DNA from: Streptomyces venezuelae
GTDB lineage: Bacteria; Actinomycetota; Actinomycetes; Streptomycetales; Streptomycetaceae
Assembly: GCF_008642315.1 (NCBI RefSeq)
Contig: NZ_CP029192.1
Coordinates: forward strand, 4,464,001-4,528,000
Length of the DNA: 64,000 bases
Reading direction: 5' to 3'
This document shows positions 38,396-47,516 of the stretch, in pieces. Position 1 is the first letter of the stretch, and each line of letters starts with the position of its first letter. The translations under genes and the position numbers were made by a program. Under the pieces are notes generated by a model that was not told the origin of the DNA, searched no databases, and saw only the letters and a list, made by a program, of their open reading frames with translations.

Positions 38396-40108
38396 TCAGC
38401 CCTTGAGCTTCACGTCCGTGATGGCTTGCTTGTACCCCGCTCCGTAGTACCCATCAACGGGGGACTTCGGCACCTCGGTCATCCAGAGAAGCACGTACCG
38501 CGTCTTCACCGGCTTCTTCGCCTTGAGCTTCCAGGTGCCGCTCGTCGTGGAGGCGGTGCCGATCTCCTTCAGGGACTCGACGTCCGACGACGGCGTCAGC
38601 GAGTCCGTGGCGTACAGCGAGATCTTGGTGCGGTCGCCGCTGTACCGGAGGGCCACCGACGCCTCGGAGACGTCGTGCTCCGAGCCGAGGTCGTAGACGA
38701 TACCGACACCGGCCTTGAAGGGGGCCAGCCGCGGCCCTTCCCTGAACGTCTTCGTGCGCCAGAGCGAGGACGCGTCCTTGTCGTACGTGTGACGGACGCT
38801 CGACGGGTCCTGGGTCTTGCCCCCGACGACGAGTTCCTGGCCGTTCTCGATGCTGATCGGCTTCGCCGGCTTCGGCTGCCCCTTGTCCCCACCGTCGTTG
38901 GTGTGCGACGTACCGGAGTCCCCGGAGTTCTCCCGGTCCATCAGGGCATCCGCCAGCTGCCAGCTGCCGAGGCCCAGTGCGGCGATGAGCAGCGCCGAGA
39001 CACCCCACTTCAGGGCCCTGCCGGTGCGGCTCTGCAGCGGGGGCGGCGGGGCGGGTACAGGCTGGGTGGCTCCGGGGTGGGCCGCAGGACGGCCGTACGT
39101 GCCCTGCTGGTACGTGGTGCGCTGGTACTCCGGGGGTGCGGTGAACACCGGCTCAGGCGGGCGGATGCGGGGCATCTCGCCGATCGCCTTCACCAGTTCC
39201 TCCGGCGTCGTGCACGGAGGGTCCTGGCGGGAGGCGGTCGCGCCGTCGTTGACGAGCGCGCGCATGGCGAGCTCCGACAGGCCGCGGTGGACGCCCGCGC
39301 GCACCTGGTCGGGGGCGATGAGGCCGATGTCCTTGGGAAGCCCGGAGAGGCCGTACGCATCGTCCTCGTACGGCCAGCGCTGGGTGAGCGAGGCGTACAG
39401 GAGAGCGCCGATCGCTTCCGTGTCCGTGCGCTGGGGCGTCTCGGAGCTGATGCCGCGCAGCGCCGCGTTCACGGCGAGGCCGCGGATGCGGTACTGCCCC
39501 GTGGACGTGCGCAGGACGGCGCCCGGCGTCAGGCGCAGGTGCGCGAGACCCTCTCGGTGCGCCGCGGCCATGGCCTGGGAGACCTGGCTGACCAGCTGAT
39601 AGGCGTCGTGGGCCTCGAGCGGTCCCGCGGCGAGGAGCGCGGTGAGTTCCGTGGCGTCCGGCAGCCACTCGTGGACCACGTAGACGAGGTCGTTCTCCTC
39701 GACGGCGTCCAGGACCTGCACGAAGCGCGGGTCGCCGAGCAGCGCCGAGGAACGGGCCGCCGCGAGGACCGAGCGGGCCCGCGGATGGTCGGCGGGCAGG
39801 AGATGCACGCCGACGGCCCGGCGGAGCTTCTCGTCGACCGCACGCCAGCTGCTGAAACCGTCCAGACGGGTGACGCACTCCTCGAGCCGGTAGCGTCTTG
39901 CGAGCTTGTGGCCACTGTGCAGTTCTGGGGGTGAGGAGGCCCCGCGGCTCTCTGACTTGTCGGTCTTCGCCGCCTCTTCTTCTGCTGCCGTGTCCCGCTC
40001 CCGGGTCTGGGCCACCCCGTCGGCCGTGGCCTGTTCCGCCTTCGCGGTCAGCGGCTCGTCGCCGCTGTTGTCTGCCACGTCGACGGCAGCCGTGCTCCGT
40101 TCCGCCAC
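38396..40108 (-). CDS. membrane pseudokinase associated with MurJ
   Basis: About 570 aa from GTG 40108, chosen for GGGGAGGCAGG upstream; the frame runs on to 40168. Residues about 70-300 are a kinase-like fold whose catalytic motifs have decayed: the HRD loop position reads GLAHLRLTPGAV and the DFG position YRIRGLAV, so it cannot be a normal kinase. A transmembrane helix is at about 375-395, then a discoidin/F5_8-like beta domain (SLWRTKTFREGPRLAPFK, VALRYSG). The gene lies just downstream of murJ (58 bp) on the same strand. In mycobacteria the same pseudokinase is fused to MviN and binds FhaA when phosphorylated; here it is a separate protein. Confidence 0.88.
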   Translation of the reverse strand: MAERSTAAVDVADNSGDEPLTAKAEQATADGVAQTRERDTAAEEEAAKTDKSESRGASSPPELHSGHKLARRYRLEECVTRLDGFSSWRAVDEKLRRAVGVHLLPADHPRARSVLAAARSSALLGDPRFVQVLDAVEENDLVYVVHEWLPDATELTALLAAGPLEAHDAYQLVSQVSQAMAAAHREGLAHLRLTPGAVLRTSTGQYRIRGLAVNAALRGISSETPQRTDTEAIGALLYASLTQRWPYEDDAYGLSGLPKDIGLIAPDQVRAGVHRGLSELAMRALVNDGATASRQDPPCTTPEELVKAIGEMPRIRPPEPVFTAPPEYQRTTYQQGTYGRPAAHPGATQPVPAPPPPLQSRTGRALKWGVSALLIAALGLGSWQLADALMDRENSGDSGTSHTNDGGDKGQPKPAKPISIENGQELVVGGKTQDPSSVRHTYDKDASSLWRTKTFREGPRLAPFKAGVGIVYDLGSEHDVSEASVALRYSGDRTKISLYATDSLTPSSDVESLKEIGTASTTSGTWKLKAKKPVKTRYVLLWMTEVPKSPVDGYYGAGYKQAITDVKLKG

Positions 40109-40226
40109 CGTCGTTCCTGCCTCCCCATCCATTGCGCTTCGTCGGACGCCAAAGCCAATTGTGCCCACAGTCCGGCGCTATGCACGACACACGGTGGCCG
40201 ACGATGGTTGTGCGGACCCGCTCATC

Positions 40227-42680
40227 TCACCGACCGAGACGGCCGCGGACCATGCCGACCATGGAGTTGAGCTCCGCGATCCGCATCTTGCGGGCGGCCA
40301 CGAAGAAGACACCGAGAAGTGCGATGCCGCCGACGACCAGCGCCACGAAGGAGCTGAACGCCCCGGTACCCATCACCCTGAGGATGGCGAAGCCGATGCC
40401 GCCGCCGACGATCGCCGCCGGGATGGAGGCACCGAAGAGCCGGGTGTACGTGCGTGCCACCTGGGCGCCGTCCAGATCGCCGCCCAGCCGCACGCGCAGC
40501 CTCCGCCAGGCGACGCCGACGCCGACCGCGTAGGCGAGGCCGTAGGAGGCTGCCATGCCGACCACGGCCCACCGGGCGGGCAGGACGAAGAAGCAGAGAG
40601 CAGAGGCCGCCGCGTTGACGGCCGCCACGATGACGGTGTTGTAGAACGGCGTGCGGGTGTCCTCGTAGGCGTAGAAGCCGCGCAGGACGACGTACTGGAC
40701 CGAGTACGGAATCAGGCCAAGCCCGAACGCCATCAGGATGTAGCCGATGTTCTGCGCGCCCGAGCCCGAGCCCGCGTACAGCAGCGTGGCCATCGGGACG
40801 CCGAGGGCGAGGAAGGCGAAGGCGCACGGCACGATCGCCACGGCGGAGGTCCGCAGGCCGTACGAGATGTCGTCCCGGACGGCGGCGGGGTCGTCGTCGT
40901 TCGCGGAGCGGGAGATGCGGGGCAGGACCGCGGTCATCACGGAGACCGTGATGATGGCCTGCGGCATCTGCCACAGCAGCAGCGCGTAGTTGTACGCGGT
41001 GATGCCGGTGCCCGAGTGGCCGTGGTCCTCGGCCGTCGCGCCGGCGCTGGTGGCCAGCTGGGTCACGACGATCATGCCGAGCTGGTTGGCGAGGACGAAG
41101 AAGAACGTCCACTTGGCGAGGCGCGCGGCCTTGCCGAGGCCCTGCCCGCGCCAGTCGAACCGGAGCCGCAGCTTGAAGCCCGCCTCGCGCAGGTACGGCA
41201 GCATCGAGAGAGCCTGCACGGTCAGGCCGAGAAGGGTGCCGATGCCGAGGAGCCGCACCCCGTCGGGCGTGATGCTGCCCGCGTTGACGTCGGAGTCGGT
41301 GAAGCTGCCGAAGGCCCAGATGAAGGCGCCGAACGTCGCGATGACCACGATGTTGTTGAGGACCGGGGTCCACATCATCGCGCCGAAGCGGCCGCGGGCG
41401 TTGAGGATCTGACCGAGCACGACGTGCAGACCCATGAAGAACATCGTGGGGATGCAGTACCGGGCGAAGGTGACGGCGACGTCCATCTTCGCTGGGTTGT
41501 CGGCGATCGTCGGCGACATCATGCGGATGAGTGCGGGTGCCGCGATCACACAGATGACGGTGACGGCCGCGAGCAGGACCATCACGAGGGTCAGGAGGCG
41601 GTTGGCGTAGCCCTCGCCCTCGTCCTCGTCGTTCTTCATGGCCCGCACGAGCTGCGGGATGAACACGGCGTTCAGGGCGCCGCCGCCGACGAGTACGTAG
41701 ATCATCGTCGGGAGGACGTTGGCGACCTGGTACGAGTCGTTGAGCGTGCCGACGCCGATCGCGGCGGCCATGACGAGGGTGCGCAGGAAGCCGGTGAGGC
41801 GGGAGACGATCGTTCCCGCCGCCATGAGCGCGCTCGACTTCAGCAGGCTCGACGCGCGCCCGCCCGCCTTGGCCGCGGGTGCCGGCGCGGCCGCGGGAGC
41901 GGGGGTGGCCACGGGGGCGGCTGCCGGGGCGCCCGCGGGGTTCGGGACCATCGGCTGGTCGGCCGGCGGGTATCCGCCTTGGGCGGGCTGCTGGTAGCCG
42001 TTGCCCTGCTGATAGCTGTTGCCCTGGGGGTAGCCGTTGTTCTGGGGGGAGCCGTTGCCGTCCCCCTGCCCGTAACCGTCGTTCTCGGGGTAGCCGCCCT
42101 GCTGGTACGCGCCCTGCGGGTAGCCGCCCTGCTGATACCCGGCCTGCTGATAGCCGCCCTGCTGGTACTCGTCCTGCTGGTAGGCGGACTGCTGGCCGCG
42201 GTATCCGCCCGGCTGCTGGTCGCGGTAGAGGTGAGCGAACGCGTCCGGCTCGTGGTGCTCCTCGCCGGCCTGGGTGACCAGGTCGTCGACGCCCACGAAC
42301 TGCGTCGTGCGGGCGTCGTCGCCGTACGGGAGGTGGCGGGTCGGGCCCTCCGGCTCGGGGGCCGGGGTCTGCGCCCACACGCGCGGGTCGGGGGCGTGGT
42401 GCGGGGAGGGCGGCTGGGCGTAGAGCGGAGGCTGCTGCTGATAGGTGCCGGGCGGCGGCGGAGGGTGCGCCGCACGGTCGTAGAGCGCCTCGGCCACCGG
42501 GTCCTGGGCGGAGAGGTCCTGCGCCCGGTAGGGATCCTGGTCGTAGGCGTCCTGGAGATAGATGTCCGGCGCGGGCTGCGGGGGTACCTGCCCGTGCTCG
42601 GGGGAGCCGGGCGGCGGGCCTCCGGGCGAGGCGGAGCCGCCCGAACCCTGGCCACGGTCACCGTCGTACGGCGCGTTCAT
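40227..42680 (-). CDS. murJ: lipid II flippase MurJ (MviN)
   Basis: 817-aa polytopic membrane protein of the MOP superfamily that flips lipid II for wall synthesis. ATG 42680 follows GAGGTGGGG. Residues 1-270 form a huge cytoplasmic Gln/Tyr/Gly/Pro-rich tail with YQQGGYQQAG-type repeats; the flippase core from about 275 to 815 has 14 predicted helices, beginning SSALMAAGTIVSRLTGFLRT and carrying the conserved Arg residues of the first helix. C-terminal RMRIAELNSMVGMVRGRLGR. Downstream of the DUF6049 gene and upstream of its pseudokinase, forming one conserved actinobacterial block. Confidence 0.96.
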   Translation of the reverse strand: MNAPYDGDRGQGSGGSASPGGPPPGSPEHGQVPPQPAPDIYLQDAYDQDPYRAQDLSAQDPVAEALYDRAAHPPPPPGTYQQQPPLYAQPPSPHHAPDPRVWAQTPAPEPEGPTRHLPYGDDARTTQFVGVDDLVTQAGEEHHEPDAFAHLYRDQQPGGYRGQQSAYQQDEYQQGGYQQAGYQQGGYPQGAYQQGGYPENDGYGQGDGNGSPQNNGYPQGNSYQQGNGYQQPAQGGYPPADQPMVPNPAGAPAAAPVATPAPAAAPAPAAKAGGRASSLLKSSALMAAGTIVSRLTGFLRTLVMAAAIGVGTLNDSYQVANVLPTMIYVLVGGGALNAVFIPQLVRAMKNDEDEGEGYANRLLTLVMVLLAAVTVICVIAAPALIRMMSPTIADNPAKMDVAVTFARYCIPTMFFMGLHVVLGQILNARGRFGAMMWTPVLNNIVVIATFGAFIWAFGSFTDSDVNAGSITPDGVRLLGIGTLLGLTVQALSMLPYLREAGFKLRLRFDWRGQGLGKAARLAKWTFFFVLANQLGMIVVTQLATSAGATAEDHGHSGTGITAYNYALLLWQMPQAIITVSVMTAVLPRISRSANDDDPAAVRDDISYGLRTSAVAIVPCAFAFLALGVPMATLLYAGSGSGAQNIGYILMAFGLGLIPYSVQYVVLRGFYAYEDTRTPFYNTVIVAAVNAAASALCFFVLPARWAVVGMAASYGLAYAVGVGVAWRRLRVRLGGDLDGAQVARTYTRLFGASIPAAIVGGGIGFAILRVMGTGAFSSFVALVVGGIALLGVFFVAARKMRIAELNSMVGMVRGRLGR
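42000..42200. repeat. YQQGGYQQ repeat region in murJ tail
   Basis: Imperfect 15- to 24-bp tandem repeats (CTGCTGGTA(G/C) family) encode about ten copies of (Y/N)QQ(G/A/D)-type units in the cytoplasmic tail of MurJ. Confidence 0.7.
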
Positions 42681-42726
42681 GGTTACCCCACCTCATCGTC
42701 CCCGGGCCCACCGGCCACGACATCGC

Positions 42727-45135
42727 TCAACGGTCCACTCTCTCACCCGTGTCCGACGGGTCGGTGCTTTCCGGTGCGGTGTCCGGTGTCGGGTCACTCG
42801 GGTGCTCGGGGTCGCCCGTTCCGGGACCGTCACCGGATTCACCCTCGGGACCGTGGTCCGGGCCGTCCTCCGAGCCCTGTTCCGGGCCTGCGTCCGGGCC
42901 CTCCTCGGCGCGCTTGCGGGCCGCGCGCTTGCGCTGGGTGTACATCCGGAAGCCCGCGAGGACGAGCAGCAGGAGTCCGCCGGCGATGACCAGCATCACG
43001 GTGAGGGTGACCTCGGTGACGTTGACGTCGAAGCGCACGGCCTCGCCGTAGGGCTCTCCGTCTTCGGTGAAGAGCTGCGCGTACACCGGGACCGGGCCAT
43101 TGGCGTTGGCCGTGGTGGTGAACTTCACGGACTGGGAATGACCGCCCGCGATTTTGATCTGCTTCTCCTCGAACTGCCCGTCGCCGATTTTCAAACGGGT
43201 GGGGTTCTTGGAGGAGAGGCGCAGGACCAGGTGGTCGACGGGCTGCACCAGGTTGTTCTGCACCGAGATCGGAATGGTCGCGCTGCGGCCGGAGAGTTTC
43301 GCGTCGGACCGCTTGATCAACGATACCTGCCGGGTGAGCTCCTGGAGATACGCCCAGACGCTCTGCCGGTAGGCCTCCCCCTGCGCCGGGCGGCCGCGCC
43401 AGGACGTCGACATCTCACGGTCTATGGCCCTCCCGAACGGGGTGACCACGCGGTCCCTCTCGCTGAGGATCACCTGAAAGCGTTCGAGCGCGCTCTTGGT
43501 GTTCTGGATCTTCTCGAAGGCCGTGCGCGGGAGCTCCTGCTTGCGCAGTGCGGCGGGGTAGGCGGCGGCCGAAGGCACCCGCGTGGTGGCCTGCGGGTCC
43601 GGTTTGGCCTTCGCGGCGGCTGCCAGGTCCTGCGACTGCGACCACTTCCCGCCCGCGAGAGAGCTGAGCGCCTTCTCCATGGCCTGCGCCTGGCTGGCCG
43701 TGGGCATGCGCTGCGGAGCGACGACGATGCTCCGCTGCCTGTCGGGGTCCTGCAGGTTGATCATCAGGCTCTGGGCGAGAAACTCCTGGACGGCGAGCGT
43801 GGAGCTCTCGGCCCCGGTCATGTCGCCCTCGAACGCCGTGGACAGGCGCGCGTCCGCCACGACCGCGGTGGTACCGCCGCCGATGGGCCGGGCCGCGGAC
43901 GGTGAGTACTGAAGGCCATTGGTCTCGCGCAGGCTGTCGCTGCGGGCGATCACCGTGTGCGCGCCCGCGGAGGTGGCGACATCGACGATGGACGGGTCGA
44001 TGGCTCCGTCGGTGGGCCAGGCGAAGTCCGTGCTGGGCTTCACCTGGAGGATCGTGGTGACCGCCTTGTACCCCGCGTCGGTGGCTTCCTTGAGGTGACC
44101 GAGGGAGCCGCTGACCGACTTGCCGGTGTGCGCGAGGGAGGCGAGGTCGGGATCGGCGAAGGGGAGAGCGACGACCTTCTTGCCCTTGACGGCGGTCTGG
44201 AGGTCGTTGAGCCACTGGCCGGCGACCGACTGCTGCTTGCCCGCCCTGGTGGTCTTTCCGTCGGGGTTCTCGATCCGGTAGCTCTTCGTCATCGCCTCCA
44301 CCGAGGCGAGCAGGTCCGGATCGATGACCCACGTCACGTCCAGGCGGCTGCCGAGGGACAGGAGCTGTTCCAGACGTCCGCCCGGGGCCAGCTCGTCGGC
44401 GAGGTCGTCGTTCTTGAAGACGGGCGTCTGCAGCTCGTCGGAGCCGGTCCTCGCCGTGAGGTGCGTGGTGGTGGTGAGCGGCCACAGGTACGTGGTCTTC
44501 GTCTTCGTGTCCGCGGCGTCGGGCTGCCACGGCAGGAAGGTCCGCTCGATGCCGAGCACCTGCGGGTAGGGCTGGGCGGCGCTCTGGCCGGTGAGGGTGA
44601 CACCCAGCTGGTAGACGCCGCTGGTGCTGAGGGACAGCGCCTTCACCGGCACGGAGATGCTGAAGTCCTGTCGCACGCCGGGTGTGAGCTTGGCGATCTT
44701 CTCGACGTACTTCCCGCCGACCTCCGAGCCGTCGGCACCCGGCTGGAAGCCCGTGCGCTTCGCGGCGCTGTCGATCTCGCTGCGGCTGCCGAGGGGCGAT
44801 CCGACGCGGAGCCCGACCTGCGCCCCCGTCACCGTCTGCTTGCTGTTGTTGGTGACCGTGCCGGAGACCGTGAGGGTGTCGTCCTCACCGGGAGCGGTGG
44901 GGGTGAGTGCGTCGAGGGAGACGTCGACCGTGCGGGACCCGGTGGCGTCGGCCTTCACGCGCGACGCGGCGGCTTCCGCCTTCGCGCCGGGCCCTGTGGC
45001 ATGCGCCACGGGGCCCACCGGTGCCTGCAGCAGCCCGGCCAGCAAAGGGGTACCCACCAGCAGTGCTGCGGTGCGCCGCAGCCACCGGCGGGCAGGTGAG
45101 GGGCTCGTCCCCGGAAAGTCTGCCGCCTCGGCCAC
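42727..45135 (-). CDS. DUF6049 family secreted/anchored protein
   Basis: 802-aa exported protein, from GTG 45135 with GAGGGACGGG upstream. A signal peptide covers about 18-45 (RRTAALLVGTPLLAGLLQAPVG). The long extracellular part starts with a beta-sandwich (DDTLTVSGTVTNNSKQTVTGA) and continues through a mixed domain resembling glycoside-deacetylase-like folds (WVIDPDLLASVEAM, VVALPFADPDLASLA, TVIARSDS). One transmembrane helix is at about 725-745, and the C-terminal 60 residues are acidic, Pro/Asp-rich and cytoplasmic. Family function is unknown; its constant position next to murJ and across from pcnA suggests wall biology. Confidence 0.85.
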   Translation of the reverse strand: MAEAADFPGTSPSPARRWLRRTAALLVGTPLLAGLLQAPVGPVAHATGPGAKAEAAASRVKADATGSRTVDVSLDALTPTAPGEDDTLTVSGTVTNNSKQTVTGAQVGLRVGSPLGSRSEIDSAAKRTGFQPGADGSEVGGKYVEKIAKLTPGVRQDFSISVPVKALSLSTSGVYQLGVTLTGQSAAQPYPQVLGIERTFLPWQPDAADTKTKTTYLWPLTTTTHLTARTGSDELQTPVFKNDDLADELAPGGRLEQLLSLGSRLDVTWVIDPDLLASVEAMTKSYRIENPDGKTTRAGKQQSVAGQWLNDLQTAVKGKKVVALPFADPDLASLAHTGKSVSGSLGHLKEATDAGYKAVTTILQVKPSTDFAWPTDGAIDPSIVDVATSAGAHTVIARSDSLRETNGLQYSPSAARPIGGGTTAVVADARLSTAFEGDMTGAESSTLAVQEFLAQSLMINLQDPDRQRSIVVAPQRMPTASQAQAMEKALSSLAGGKWSQSQDLAAAAKAKPDPQATTRVPSAAAYPAALRKQELPRTAFEKIQNTKSALERFQVILSERDRVVTPFGRAIDREMSTSWRGRPAQGEAYRQSVWAYLQELTRQVSLIKRSDAKLSGRSATIPISVQNNLVQPVDHLVLRLSSKNPTRLKIGDGQFEEKQIKIAGGHSQSVKFTTTANANGPVPVYAQLFTEDGEPYGEAVRFDVNVTEVTLTVMLVIAGGLLLLVLAGFRMYTQRKRAARKRAEEGPDAGPEQGSEDGPDHGPEGESGDGPGTGDPEHPSDPTPDTAPESTDPSDTGERVDR

Positions 45136-45325
45136 GCGTTCGCCCGTCCCTCGTCGTCAGTGGTCGTCGGTTGTGCGTCCACGCATGGTAACGATGCGCG
45201 CTGTGGCGAAGTGCCGCGGACTGCTCCACGTGATCGGAAGACGCGCCGGGGCGGCCGCACGGTACCGGCGGGCGGAAGGTAATCGGGTCGGCCGGGGGCG
45301 CGCGGGGCACGTACCCTTTTCTGTT

Positions 45326-46768
45326 GTGCCGAACGCCAACGAAGACAATCCCAACGCCCTGAGCCAGGTGCAGCGCCGCGCGGTCAGCGAACTGCTGCGT
45401 GTGTCCCCTGTCGCGGACGACCTCGCCCGCCGTTTCCATGAGGCCGGGTTCTCCCTCGCCCTGGTCGGCGGCTCGGTCAGGGACGCCCTGCTGGGCCGGC
45501 TCGGCAATGACCTGGACTTCACGACGGACGCCCGCCCCGAGGACGTACTGAAGATCGTCCGGCCGTGGGCCGACGCGGTCTGGGAGGTCGGGATCGCCTT
45601 CGGCACGGTCGGCAGCCAGAAGGACGGCTACCAGATCGAGGTGACCACCTACAGGTCGGAGGCGTACGACAGGACCTCGCGCAAGCCCGAGGTGTCCTAC
45701 GGCGACTCGATCGAGGAAGACCTCGTGCGCCGTGACTTCACCGTGAACGCGATGGCCGTGGCGCTGCCCGAAAAGGAGTTCGTGGACCCCCACGGCGGGC
45801 TCGATGACCTCGCGGACCGTGTTCTGCGTACCCCCGGCACCCCCGAGGACTCCTTCTCCGACGACCCGCTGCGCATGCTGCGGGCCGCGCGCTTCGCCGC
45901 GCAGCTGGACTTCGAGGTGGCTCCGGACGTCGTCGCCGCGATGACGGCGATGGCCGAGCGCATCGACATCGTCTCCGCGGAGCGCGTACGGGACGAATTG
46001 AACAAGCTGCTCCTTTCCGCTCACCCGCGCAAGGGCCTCGCTCTCCTCGTCGACACGGGCCTCGCCGAGCGGGTCCTCCCCGAGCTCCCCGCCCTGCGTC
46101 TGGAGCGGGACGAGCACCACCGTCACAAGGACGTGTACGACCACTCGCTGATCGTCCTCGAACAGGCGATGGCTCTGGAGACGGACGGCCCCGATCTGAC
46201 GCTGCGGCTCGCGGCGCTGCTGCACGACATCGGCAAGCCGAAGACCCGGCGCTTCGAGGGCGACGGCCGAGTCTCCTTCCACCACCACGAGGTGGTCGGC
46301 GCCAAGATGGTCAAGAAGCGCATGACGGCGCTCAAGTACTCCAACGAGCTCGTGAAGGACGTCTCGCGCCTGGTCGAGCTCCACCTGCGCTTCCACGGCT
46401 ACGGCACGGGAGAGTGGACGGACTCGGCCGTACGCCGTTACGTACGCGACGCGGGCCCTCTCCTGGAGCGCCTGCACAAGCTGACCCGATCCGACTGCAC
46501 CACCCGCAACAAGCGCAAGGCGAATGCCCTGTCGCAGGCGTACGACGGCTTGGAGGAGCGCATCGCCCGCCTCCAGGAGCAGGAAGAGCTGGACTCGATC
46601 CGCCCCGACCTGGACGGCAACGACATCATGAAGGTCCTTGACGTGGGACCGGGCCCGGTCATCGGCCAGGCCTACAAGTTCCTGCTGGAGCTGCGCCTCG
46701 AGAACGGCCCGATGGAGCGAGACGCGGCGGTCGCGGCGCTCAAGGAGTGGTGGGCGGCGCAGAACTGA
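45326..46768 (+). CDS. pcnA: CCA tRNA nucleotidyltransferase
   Basis: 480-aa enzyme adding or repairing the CCA end of tRNAs. Start is GTG 45326 (MPNANEDNPNALSQ); no clear ribosome site precedes it, so leaderless translation is possible. The nucleotidyltransferase head has GGSVRDALLGRLGNDLDFTTDARPED with the metal-binding acids, the neck RMLRAARFAAQLDF, and the HD-domain AALLHDIGKPKTRR near 285. It is the bacterial class II type with an HD domain. The family includes both CCA-adding enzyme and poly(A) polymerase; the gene symbol follows common actinobacterial use. Divergent from the DUF6049 gene. Confidence 0.93.
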   Translation: MPNANEDNPNALSQVQRRAVSELLRVSPVADDLARRFHEAGFSLALVGGSVRDALLGRLGNDLDFTTDARPEDVLKIVRPWADAVWEVGIAFGTVGSQKDGYQIEVTTYRSEAYDRTSRKPEVSYGDSIEEDLVRRDFTVNAMAVALPEKEFVDPHGGLDDLADRVLRTPGTPEDSFSDDPLRMLRAARFAAQLDFEVAPDVVAAMTAMAERIDIVSAERVRDELNKLLLSAHPRKGLALLVDTGLAERVLPELPALRLERDEHHRHKDVYDHSLIVLEQAMALETDGPDLTLRLAALLHDIGKPKTRRFEGDGRVSFHHHEVVGAKMVKKRMTALKYSNELVKDVSRLVELHLRFHGYGTGEWTDSAVRRYVRDAGPLLERLHKLTRSDCTTRNKRKANALSQAYDGLEERIARLQEQEELDSIRPDLDGNDIMKVLDVGPGPVIGQAYKFLLELRLENGPMERDAAVAALKEWWAAQN

Positions 46769-46783
46769 GCTGAACCGGCGGGT

Positions 46784-46797
46784 GTTTCACGTGAAAC
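46784..46797. other. parS: parS site downstream of pcnA
   Basis: Perfect GTTTCACGTGAAAC, 15 bp after the pcnA stop; flanked by GGT and ACC, giving a larger palindrome. Confidence 0.95.
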
Positions 46798-46817
46798 ACC
46801 CGCTGGCTGGATACGCC

Positions 46818-46859
46818 GAGGGGCGTTGTTTCACGTGAAACCGTGAAACAACGCCCCTC
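46818..46859. terminator. terminator hairpin built on a parS site
   Basis: Perfect 18-bp stem: arm 46818-46835 reads GAGGGGCGTTGTTTCACG and arm 46842-46859 is its exact complement, with a TGAAAC loop. It sits between convergent pcnA and the SCO3897-like gene, so it can end both. The parS at 46828-46841 overlaps one arm and the loop. Confidence 0.9.
46828..46841. other. parS: parS site within the hairpin
   Basis: Perfect GTTTCACGTGAAAC, only 30 bp from the previous parS, the closest pair in the window. Confidence 0.95.
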
Positions 46860-46877
46860 GATGGTTCCTGCTGCCTG

Positions 46878-47402
46878 CTATGCCTTCTTCAGGCAGAGCA
46901 CGACGTTGTGGCCCTTGCCGGACTGGTAGTAGGCGATCTCAGACGTCTTGACCGTCTCGCACTTGGAGCTGTCGCTCGTACCGTCGAACTTCTCGACGAC
47001 CTCGAACTCGGAGTCACTCGAGGAGCAGTCGACCTCTTCCAGATCCGGCCGAATCTCGGTGCCCTTGTTGTGCATGCAGCTGCCGACGCTGGTGGACTCG
47101 GCATCGCTCTTGCCCATGTACCACTTGCCGACGGCTATGAGGATCGCGACCAGGATGAAGCCACCGATGCGCAGGAGCAGCTTCTTGGCGCCACCGCGAC
47201 GGGGGGCGGGCGGCGGGGGCACGGGGCCGCCCTGGTTGAAGGCCGGATACGGGGCCGTCGGGCCGCCCGGCTGGCCCTGCTGCGGCGGGTACGGGGCCGG
47301 GGGAGCCTGGCCGTACGGAGCGGCGCCGCCCTGGGGCTGGCCATAGGGGTTCTGGCCCTGGGGCGGGTACGGAGTCTGGCCCTGGGGCGGCGGAGTGGTC
47401 AC
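46878..47402 (-). CDS. LppU/SCO3897 family membrane protein
   Basis: 174-aa protein from GTG 47402. A Pro/Gln/Gly/Tyr-rich cytoplasmic tail (1-70) precedes one transmembrane helix at about 76-94 and a small extracellular domain with four cysteines: GSCMHNKG, EVDCSSSDSEFEV, SSKCETV and VVLCLKKA, which likely form two disulphides. The domain is the LppU/SCO3897 type shared with mycobacterial lipoproteins; function unknown. Stands alone between convergent pcnA and the MFS gene on the same strand. Confidence 0.85.
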   Translation of the reverse strand: MTTPPPQGQTPYPPQGQNPYGQPQGGAAPYGQAPPAPYPPQQGQPGGPTAPYPAFNQGGPVPPPPAPRRGGAKKLLLRIGGFILVAILIAVGKWYMGKSDAESTSVGSCMHNKGTEIRPDLEEVDCSSSDSEFEVVEKFDGTSDSSKCETVKTSEIAYYQSGKGHNVVLCLKKA

Positions 47403-47516
47403 TTTGGGGGTCCCCCTCGAACGAGAGCGCGATGGCGCGAATACGACGCCCGTAAGTTATCCGGGTCCACCGACATCTCTGTAGTCCAGAGGGGCTCTGT
47501 GTCACTGATGTGACAC

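Noticed and set aside
39000..40108. Calling the MurJ-adjacent protein an active Ser/Thr kinase
   Set aside because: HRD and DFG motifs are lost and no catalytic Asp can be placed.
39906..42989. A 1027-codon plus-strand frame opposite murJ and its pseudokinase
   Set aside because: Antisense shadow; sequence is dominated by His/Asp/Arg/Gly-rich artefacts of high GC.
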